A DNA stretch of 10,626 nucleotides, taken from contig CAJUSS010000123.1 in NCBI GenBank assembly GCA_910588895.1, positions 1 through 10,626 on the forward strand, in the 5' to 3' direction. Made by a program: the position numbers and the translations under genes. Of the stretch, positions 6,135 to 10,626 are shown piece after piece; the first letter of the stretch is position 1; each line of letters begins with the position of its first letter. The notes beneath the pieces were generated by a model that was not told the DNA's origin, did not search any database, and was given only the letters and a program-made list of their open reading frames with translations. This stretch comes from an uncultured Lachnospiraceae bacterium. GTDB lineage: Bacteria > Bacillota > Clostridia > Lachnospirales > Lachnospiraceae.

Positions 6135-6211
6135 GTAGGGGATATGTACGCTCCCGTGTGCAAAAAAAGCAACGGAGGCAGGTCTTATGTATGGATGGGA
6201 CCTTCCCCTAC
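6135..6211 (-). promoter_or_regulatory. Structured leader of the HPr-like gene
   Basis: In the minus-strand leader of about 100 bases, GTAGGGGA (plus 6204-6211) at or near the RNA 5' end is complementary over eight bases to TCCCCTAC (plus 6135-6142), 15 bases before the ribosome binding site. It encloses AGGTC/GACCT (6199-6203 with 6180-6184). A run of seven T on the minus strand lies at 6162-6168. If the transcript starts near 6209, six of the eight outer pairs remain available. The function is unknown. Confidence 0.35.
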
Positions 6212-6215
6212 CTCC

Positions 6216-6244
6216 ATACTACAGAGAAGGCGAGGAAAAGTCAA
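6216..6244 (-). promoter_or_regulatory. Sigma-A promoter of the HPr-like gene
   Basis: On the minus strand TTGACT (plus 6239-6244), a 17-base spacer and TAGTAT (plus 6216-6221) make a near-consensus promoter. Transcription should start near 6209. It lies only about 35 bases upstream of the mtaB start codon and faces away from it. No comparably clear rightward promoter for mtaB was found. Confidence 0.75.
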
Positions 6245-6278
6245 TAGCGAGTTTGTAAAAAGAATGGAGAAAGGTGAT

Positions 6279-7682
6279 ATGAGAAGAAGAGCATCACTGC
6301 ACAATCTGGGCTGCAAGGTGAACGCCTATGAGACGGAGGCCATGGAACAGCTCTTAAGGGAAGCCGGGTATGAGATCGTGCCTTTCGGAGAACGGGCGGA
6401 TGTCTGTATCATCAACACCTGCTCCGTGACCAATGTGGCGGACAAAAAGTCCAGGCAGATGCTCCACCGCGCCCGGGCAAAGGATCCGTCCGGCTGTGTG
6501 GTGGCTGTGGGCTGTTATGTGCAGGCGGCAGAGGAGGAGCTGAAGAAGGACGGCGCGGTGGATATCCTGATCGGGAATAACCGGAAGAAGGATCTGGTGG
6601 AGATCTTAGAGGGGTATTTTAAGGAGAAGGATAGACTGGAAGAGGGGAGCTTGGACAAGCCCCAAAAAGAGGCCGAGACCTTTGTCATCGATATCGGAAA
6701 GACCAGGGAGTATGAGGAGCTCCATGTAGACCGGCTGTCCCTCCACACCCGTGTGCCGGTGAAGATCCAGGACGGCTGCGACCAGTTCTGCAGCTACTGC
6801 ATCATCCCGTACACCAGAGGGCGGGTGCGGAGCCGCAGGATCAAGGATGTGGCAGACGAGGTGGAGCGTCTGGCAGACAGCGGGTATAAGGAGGTGGTTC
6901 TGACCGGGATCCATTTAAGCTCCTACGGCACCGGACTTGCGGGGATCGAAAAGGGCGGCCCCGCTCTTCTGGAGCTGATCGGGAGGATCCGGCAGATAGA
7001 AGGCATCGAGCGGATCCGTCTGGGGTCCTTAGAGCCGCGGATCGTGACGGAGGACTTTGCCGCTTCCCTGGCTTCTATGTCCAAGGTATGCCCGCATTTC
7101 CATCTCTCGCTCCAGAGCGGCTGCGGGGCGACCCTAAAGCGGATGAACCGGCATTACACAACACAAGAGTACGAGGCGGTATGCGGCTATCTGCGAAAGG
7201 CCTTTGACCATCCGGCGATCACCACCGATGTGATCGTAGGGTTCCCGGGGGAGACGGAGGAGGAGTTCGCCGAGACGATGGCCTTTCTGGAAAGGGTGGG
7301 CTTTTATGAGATGCACGTCTTTAAATATTCCAGACGGGAAGGGACCAGGGCGGCGTCTATGCCGGACCAGGTGCCGGAGCCGGTAAAGGCCAGGCGCAGC
7401 GACACACTGCTGCGCCTGGAAAAGACCATGTCCAGGAGGTTCCGCGAAAGCTTTCTGGGAGAGGATATCCAGGTGCTCTTGGAGGAGGAAGCCCTGATCG
7501 ACGGGAGATGGTACATGATCGGGCATACCCGGGAGTATGTGCGGGCGGCGGTCTCCTTTGAGGAGCTTGGCGAGCTGGGGCCAAAAGGAGCGGAGGGGAA
7601 TGCCTGGAGAGGACGTCTCGTCCGGGGGACGGGCAGGGAGATATTGACAGAGGATATCCTTAAGTCTCAGTTAAAAAGGTAA
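6279..7682 (+). CDS. mtaB: tRNA t6A37 methylthiotransferase MtaB
   Basis: A 467-residue radical-SAM enzyme that converts t6A37 to ms2t6A37 in ANN-decoding tRNAs, using two 4Fe-4S clusters. The N-terminal UPF0004 domain has HNLGCKVNAYETE (8-20), INTCSVTNVADKKSRQ (45-60) and GCYVQ (78-82), giving cluster ligands C12, C48 and C79. The radical-SAM domain begins IQDGCDQFCSYCIIPYTRGR, with CxxxCxxC at 167, 171 and 174; the later motifs LSLQSGC (276-282) and TDVIVGFPGET (316-326) follow. A C-terminal TRAM-like region covers about 390-465. The frame extends upstream to 6144, but the start at 6279 has AAAGGTGAT just before it, matching the extended 16S complement, and begins the family's conserved N-terminus. 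Length is close to B. subtilis MtaB. It could be read as a generic MiaB-like protein, but the MtaB subfamily fits best. Confidence 0.93.
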   Translation: MRRRASLHNLGCKVNAYETEAMEQLLREAGYEIVPFGERADVCIINTCSVTNVADKKSRQMLHRARAKDPSGCVVAVGCYVQAAEEELKKDGAVDILIGNNRKKDLVEILEGYFKEKDRLEEGSLDKPQKEAETFVIDIGKTREYEELHVDRLSLHTRVPVKIQDGCDQFCSYCIIPYTRGRVRSRRIKDVADEVERLADSGYKEVVLTGIHLSSYGTGLAGIEKGGPALLELIGRIRQIEGIERIRLGSLEPRIVTEDFAASLASMSKVCPHFHLSLQSGCGATLKRMNRHYTTQEYEAVCGYLRKAFDHPAITTDVIVGFPGETEEEFAETMAFLERVGFYEMHVFKYSRREGTRAASMPDQVPEPVKARRSDTLLRLEKTMSRRFRESFLGEDIQVLLEEEALIDGRWYMIGHTREYVRAAVSFEELGELGPKGAEGNAWRGRLVRGTGREILTEDILKSQLKR

Positions 7683-7719
7683 AAAAGTACAGAAAAAACA
7701 GAAAAGAGCGAAATATTCC

Positions 7720-7748
7720 TTGCCGAAAAACCATTTATGGTTTAAAAT
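7720..7748 (+). promoter_or_regulatory. Sigma-A promoter of ireB with a palindrome in the spacer
   Basis: TTGCCG (7720-7725), 17 bases and TAAAAT (7743-7748) form a good promoter, with a leader of about 25 bases to ireB. A perfect dyad, AAACCA (7728-7733) and TGGTTT (7738-7743) around TTTA, fills the spacer and touches the -10. That placement is typical of an operator. Alternatively it may be a weak hairpin at the end of mtaB, since no other mtaB terminator is visible. Confidence 0.6.
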
Positions 7749-7779
7749 AAGATAGAATAGTGATAAGGACGTGATGAAG

Positions 7780-8040
7780 ATGGGCAATATGTATGACACG
7801 CGATTTTTAGATCTCCAGGAGAATACAGCGGACGCGGCGCAGGTCCTGGAGCAGGTTTACGTTGCCCTGACGGAAAAAGGGTACAACCCTGTCAATCAGA
7901 TCGTTGGTTATATCATGTCAGGAGACCCCACTTATATCACCAGCCACAAGAACGCCAGGAGTCTGATCATGAAGGTGGAACGGGACGAGCTTCTGGAGGA
8001 GATGATGGCGGTATACATTGACACAAAGCTCAGGCAGTGA
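7780..8040 (+). CDS. ireB: IreB family regulatory phosphoprotein (DUF965)
   Basis: An 86-residue small cytoplasmic protein. The diagnostic block GYNPVNQIVGYIMSGDPTYI (34-53) and the following NARSLIMKVERDELLEEM (58-75) match the DUF965/IreB family almost over its full length. In Enterococcus faecalis IreB is phosphorylated on N-terminal threonines by the PASTA kinase IreK and acts negatively in cell-envelope stress and cephalosporin resistance. Here Thr7 in MYDTRFLD is in the matching region, which is inference from position. The start at 7780 gives AAGGACGTGAT, one mismatch from the full 16S complement, at a normal distance; ATG 7774 and GTG 7771 are possible but too close to it. The ireB-ruvX-DUF1292 order is the conserved Firmicutes arrangement (yrzL-yrrK-yrzB in B. 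subtilis). The usual upstream alaS is replaced by mtaB. Confidence 0.93.
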   Translation: MGNMYDTRFLDLQENTADAAQVLEQVYVALTEKGYNPVNQIVGYIMSGDPTYITSHKNARSLIMKVERDELLEEMMAVYIDTKLRQ

Positions 8041-8075
8041 GCGGACGCGATCGGCAGGAAAAGGAACGTGAAGAT

Positions 8076-8104
8076 AAATACCCCGCACTTGCAGCGGGGT
8101 ATTT
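8076..8104. terminator. Symmetric terminator-like hairpin between ireB and ruvX
   Basis: Perfect 11-bp arms AAATACCCCGC (8076-8086) and GCGGGGTATTT (8094-8104) enclose a seven-base loop. A GC core with A-rich and T-rich ends suits an intrinsic terminator in either direction, though the rightward T-run is short and interrupted (TATTT). It begins 36 bases after the ireB stop. It may attenuate rather than fully stop read-through into ruvX. Confidence 0.65.
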
Positions 8105-8159
8105 GGCTTGCGTGTATGAGAGCGGTCAGACCGGACGGTATATAGGTATGGAGGTCGAG

Positions 8160-8585
8160 ATGAGGATATTAGGGTTGGATCATGGTTCGAAGACCGTGGG
8201 CGTGGCAGTGAGCGATGAGCTGCAGATCACGGCCCAGGGTGTGGAGACGATCGTACGGGAAAAAGAGGACAAGCTCCGCAGGACGTTAGCCCGGATCGAA
8301 GAGCTGGCGGCAGGATATGAGGTTAGCGCCATTGTTTTGGGGTATCCTAAGAATATGGACAATACGGCGGGGCCCAGGGCAAAGAAGGTGGAGGAGTTCA
8401 AGGCGGCCTTAGAACGGCGGACCGGGCTTCCGGTCATCCTCTGGGATGAGCGCCTGAGTACCGTGTCGGCAGAGCGGACCTTGATGGAGAGCGGCGTCAG
8501 GAGAGAGAACCGAAAGGCAGTGATCGACAAGATCGCGGCAGTCTTCATCCTACAAAACTATTTGGATGCAAAAAAGCAGGGCTGA
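8160..8585 (+). CDS. ruvX: Holliday junction resolvase-like RuvX (YqgF family)
   Basis: A 141-residue RNase H-fold nuclease of the YqgF family, implicated in 16S rRNA 5' end maturation and, by annotation, in Holliday junction resolution. Motifs are RILGLDHGSKTVGVAVSD (2-19) with the first catalytic Asp at 7, LGYPKNMDNTAGPRA (60-74), LWDERLSTVSAERTL (94-108) with Glu97, and IDKIAAVFILQNYL (122-135) with Asp123. These make up a full set of expected acidic positions. The family length is about 140 residues. The reading frame runs back to 8037, but GGAGGT at 8150-8155 and the conserved N-terminus favour the ATG at 8160; ATG 8148 is a weaker alternative. A terminator-like hairpin separates it from ireB and I see no convincing promoter of its own. 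DUF1292 begins about 45 bases downstream. Confidence 0.93.
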   Translation: MRILGLDHGSKTVGVAVSDELQITAQGVETIVREKEDKLRRTLARIEELAAGYEVSAIVLGYPKNMDNTAGPRAKKVEEFKAALERRTGLPVILWDERLSTVSAERTLMESGVRRENRKAVIDKIAAVFILQNYLDAKKQG

Positions 8586-8614
8586 GGAAGCATAGCTCAA
8601 CGAAAATGGCAGCT

Positions 8615-8659
8615 ATGGATAAGGAAACGATGGATAGGAAAACAATGGATAACGAGAAA
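8615..8659 (+). repeat. Three imperfect 15-bp tandem repeats over a translation start
   Basis: Units at 8615-8629, 8630-8644 and 8645-8659 each begin ATGGATA and continue with purine-rich sequence. Units 1 and 2 match at 12 of 15 bases, units 1 and 3 at 11 of 15. Translated in frame they read MDKET, MDRKT, MDNEK. The AAGGA in unit 1 and the AGGA in unit 2 stand as ribosome binding sites for the ATG of the next unit. Confidence 0.7.
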
Positions 8660-8923
8660 AAGATCACTCTCCGGACGGAGGAGGGTGAGGACATCGATCT
8701 TTTTGTGCTGGAAGAGACGAGGATCAATGGGATCGACTACCTTTTGGTCACAGATGAGGAGGACGAGGATACAGACGGAGAGTGCTATATCCTGCGGGAT
8801 ACTTCCCGGACAGAGGATGCGGAGGCTGTGTATCAGTTCGTGGAGGACGACCGTGAGGCAGAGGACCTGTTCAAGATCTTTTCCCAGCTTCTGGACGATC
8901 AGGATGTGGAGCTTTGGAAGTAG
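8630..8923 (+). CDS. DUF1292 family protein (YrzB-like)
   Basis: A 97-residue, very acidic cytoplasmic protein of unknown function. The DUF1292 pattern is clear: ITLRTEEGEDIDLFVLEETR (12-31), INGIDYLLV (32-40), an Asp/Glu-rich loop, ECYILRD (51-57) and EAEDLFKIFSQLLDD (76-90). It follows ruvX as in many Firmicutes, where yrzB is the counterpart. The start is ambiguous because of the tandem repeat: ATGs at 8606, 8615, 8630 and 8645 are all in frame. The start at 8630 was chosen because AAGGA stands four bases before it; 8645 has AGGA at five bases; 8606 and 8615 have no good site. Family and frame are secure, function is not known, and a regulatory role with IreB is only suggested by conserved neighbourhood. 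Confidence 0.88.
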   Translation: MDRKTMDNEKKITLRTEEGEDIDLFVLEETRINGIDYLLVTDEEDEDTDGECYILRDTSRTEDAEAVYQFVEDDREAEDLFKIFSQLLDDQDVELWK

Positions 8924-9081
8924 GCGCAGACATGCTGTGAAGGCTGGCTGCAGGACAGTAAGGCTTGGAGAGGCAGGGGCTAAAGAAAGCCCATGGAGAG
9001 ACGGGCAGACAGGAGCGCGCTGCAGGTCCTGATGGGACGGCCATCAAAATGCACGCGCAGATGAAAGATGGAGGTAAGGAA

Positions 9082-10626
9082 TTGAAAGGAAAAGAAAAGA
9101 AGAATGAGACCGTGAAGATCATCCCATTAGGCGGGTTAGAGCAGATCGGGATGAACATCACGGCATTTGAGTGCCAGGACAGCATCATCATCGTGGATTG
9201 CGGACTGGCATTTCCCAGTGACGACATGCTGGGGATCGATCTGGTGATCCCGGATGTCACATATCTGAAACAGAACATCGATAAGGTGAAAGGCTTTGTG
9301 ATCACCCATGGACATGAGGACCATATCGGCGCGCTGCCCTATGTGTTAAAAGACGTGAACGTGCCGGTCTACGGGACGAAGCTGACCATCGCATTGCTGG
9401 AAAATAAATTAAAAGAGAACAATATGTTAAAGACCACCAGGCGGAAGGTGATCAAGCACGGACAGTCGGTGAACCTAGGCTGCTTCCGGGTGGAGTTTGT
9501 CAAGACCAACCACAGCATCGCAGATGCGTCCGCTCTGGCGATCTTCTCCCCGGCGGGGACGATCGTCCACACCGGCGACTTCAAGATCGATTATACGCCG
9601 GTGTTCGGCGATCCGATCGATCTGCAGCGGTTCGCGGAGCTGGGAAAGAAGGGCGTACTGGCGCTGATGTGCGACAGCACCAATGCCATACGGGCCGGGT
9701 TTACCGCTTCTGAGCGGACCGTAGGGAAGACCTTTGACTCGATCTTCTCGGACCATGCGGACAGGCGGATCATCGTGGCCACCTTTGCTTCGAATGTGGA
9801 CCGGGTGCAGCAGATCATCAACACGGCATACAAATATGGAAGAAAGGCCGTGGTGGAGGGCCGCAGCATGGTGACCGTGATCGGCACGGCCAGCGAACTG
9901 GGCTATATCAAGATCCCGGAGGGGACGCTGATCGATATCGAGCAGTTAAAGGACTATCCGCCGGAGAAGACGGTGCTGATCACCACAGGGAGCCAGGGCG
10001 AGTCCATGGCCGCCCTTTCCAGGATGGCGGCGGCGATCCATAAGAAGGTTTCCATCACGCCTAACGACGTGATCATCATGAGTTCCAATCCGATCCCTGG
10101 GAACGAGAAGGCGGTGGCGAAGGTGATCAACGAGCTGTCCATGAAGGGGGCGGAGGTGATCTTCCAGGATACCCATGTATCCGGCCATGCCTGCCAGGAG
10201 GAGATCAAGCTGATCTATTCCCTGGTCCATCCTCAGTATTCGATCCCGGTCCACGGGGAATACCGGCATCGCATGACCCAGGCCTCCTTGGCCCGGGCGG
10301 TGGGGATCCCCAAGGAGAACATCCTGATGCTCAACTCCGGGGACGTGCTGGAGCTGAACACGGAGAAAGGGGAGATCACCGGACATGTGCCGGCCGGCGG
10401 CATCCTGGTGGACGGCCTGGGCGTGGGCGATGTGGGGAACATCGTGCTGCGCGACCGGCAGAACCTGGCCCAGAACGGGATCATCGTGGTGGTCCTGACG
10501 TTGGAAAAATACAGCAACCAGCTCCTTTCGGGGCCCGATATCGTCTCCAGGGGCTTTGTCTATGTGCGTGAATCCGAGGATCTTTTGGAGGAGGCCCGGA
10601 AGGTGGTGGACCACGCGGTGGCAGAC
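9082..10626 (+). CDS. rnj: Ribonuclease J (C-terminus beyond right edge)
   Basis: A metallo-beta-lactamase/beta-CASP ribonuclease with 5'-3' exonuclease and endonuclease activity, central to mRNA decay and rRNA maturation in Firmicutes. The 515 visible residues are open to the window end; the family is about 555, so roughly the last 40 are missing. Motifs are IIPLGGLEQIGMN (13-25), the zinc site THGHEDHIGALP (75-86), TNHSIADA (142-149), HTGDFKID (163-170), CDSTNA (197-202), the beta-CASP elements TTGSQGE (301-307) and THVSGHA (364-370), and PVHGEYRH (389-396). The start is a TTG at 9082 with GGAGG seven bases upstream. In-frame ATGs at 9061 and 9049 lack a site, and the one at 9061 lies upstream of that GGAGG. 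A fur gene often found near here is absent. The 158 bases before it hold only a short hairpin (8977-8992). Confidence 0.94.
   Translation, partial: MKGKEKKNETVKIIPLGGLEQIGMNITAFECQDSIIIVDCGLAFPSDDMLGIDLVIPDVTYLKQNIDKVKGFVITHGHEDHIGALPYVLKDVNVPVYGTKLTIALLENKLKENNMLKTTRRKVIKHGQSVNLGCFRVEFVKTNHSIADASALAIFSPAGTIVHTGDFKIDYTPVFGDPIDLQRFAELGKKGVLALMCDSTNAIRAGFTASERTVGKTFDSIFSDHADRRIIVATFASNVDRVQQIINTAYKYGRKAVVEGRSMVTVIGTASELGYIKIPEGTLIDIEQLKDYPPEKTVLITTGSQGESMAALSRMAAAIHKKVSITPNDVIIMSSNPIPGNEKAVAKVINELSMKGAEVIFQDTHVSGHACQEEIKLIYSLVHPQYSIPVHGEYRHRMTQASLARAVGIPKENILMLNSGDVLELNTEKGEITGHVPAGGILVDGLGVGDVGNIVLRDRQNLAQNGIIVVVLTLEKYSNQLLSGPDIVSRGFVYVRESEDLLEEARKVVDHAVAD

Noticed and set aside
6144..6278. 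45-residue N-terminal extension of MtaB
   Set aside because: It covers the promoter and leader of the HPr-like gene and shows no family similarity. The start at 6279 has a proper ribosome binding site and the conserved N-terminus.
8977..8992. GGGCT / AGCCC hairpin between DUF1292 and RNase J as a terminator
   Set aside because: A five-bp stem with no T-run in either direction.
9946..10614. 222-residue minus-strand frame inside RNase J
   Set aside because: Antisense to well-conserved RNase J motifs, His/Asp/Arg-rich composition and no supporting signals.
1..10626. CRISPR array, insertion sequence, prophage, tRNA or rRNA
   Set aside because: No regularly spaced repeats, no transposase or integrase motifs, no terminal inverted repeats, and no tRNA cloverleaf or rRNA signature recognised on either strand.

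Overview
The window looks like chromosomal DNA of a moderately GC-rich Clostridia member, most likely Lachnospiraceae (Clostridium cluster XIVa). The reasons are the protein families and their order (prmA-rsmE-cysteine desulfurase-thiI, then mtaB, ireB-ruvX-DUF1292 and RNase J), Gram-positive Shine-Dalgarno sites complementary to the 16S tail, and clear sigma-A promoters. The species assignment is inference. I see no phage, transposon, CRISPR, tRNA or rRNA. This is mostly a core-genome region, and the least ordinary parts are regulatory sequences and one degenerate HPr.

Left edge (1-1044): the 5' end of a citrate synthase gene (minus strand) is divergent from a MarR-family regulator gene (plus strand). 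Both genes have good promoters whose -35 boxes are the two arms of one inverted repeat, so a single protein bound there could control both. The MarR gene ends in a long-armed terminator. A stretch without a convincing gene (1045-1414) follows. It holds an isolated palindrome and the promoter of the next operon.

Middle (1340-5811): one likely transcript carries prmA (ribosomal protein L11 methylation), rsmE (16S rRNA m3U1498), a cysteine desulfurase and thiI (tRNA 4-thiouridine at U8). The desulfurase probably feeds sulfur to ThiI, which lacks the rhodanese domain found in E. coli ThiI. A terminator and an inverted repeat after thiI belong mainly to the next gene, which is convergent.

5872-6244 (minus): a small HPr-like protein that keeps the Ser46-type KSIMG motif but has lost the phosphorylatable His15 and its neighbours. 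It has its own strong promoter, pointing away from mtaB.

Right (6279-10626): mtaB (tRNA ms2t6A37 methylthiotransferase), ireB, ruvX, a DUF1292 protein and RNase J (cut by the window edge) all lie on the plus strand. ireB has a promoter with a palindrome between its -35 and -10 boxes, and a symmetric terminator-like hairpin separates ireB from ruvX. The theme of the region is RNA and ribosome modification and RNA decay, next to IreK-linked and carbon-linked regulators. I did not find a new multi-gene system. The best leads are the shared divergent promoter/operator, the His-less HPr paralogue, the tandemly repeated start region of the DUF1292 gene, and the palindromes at ireB and at 1052-1078.
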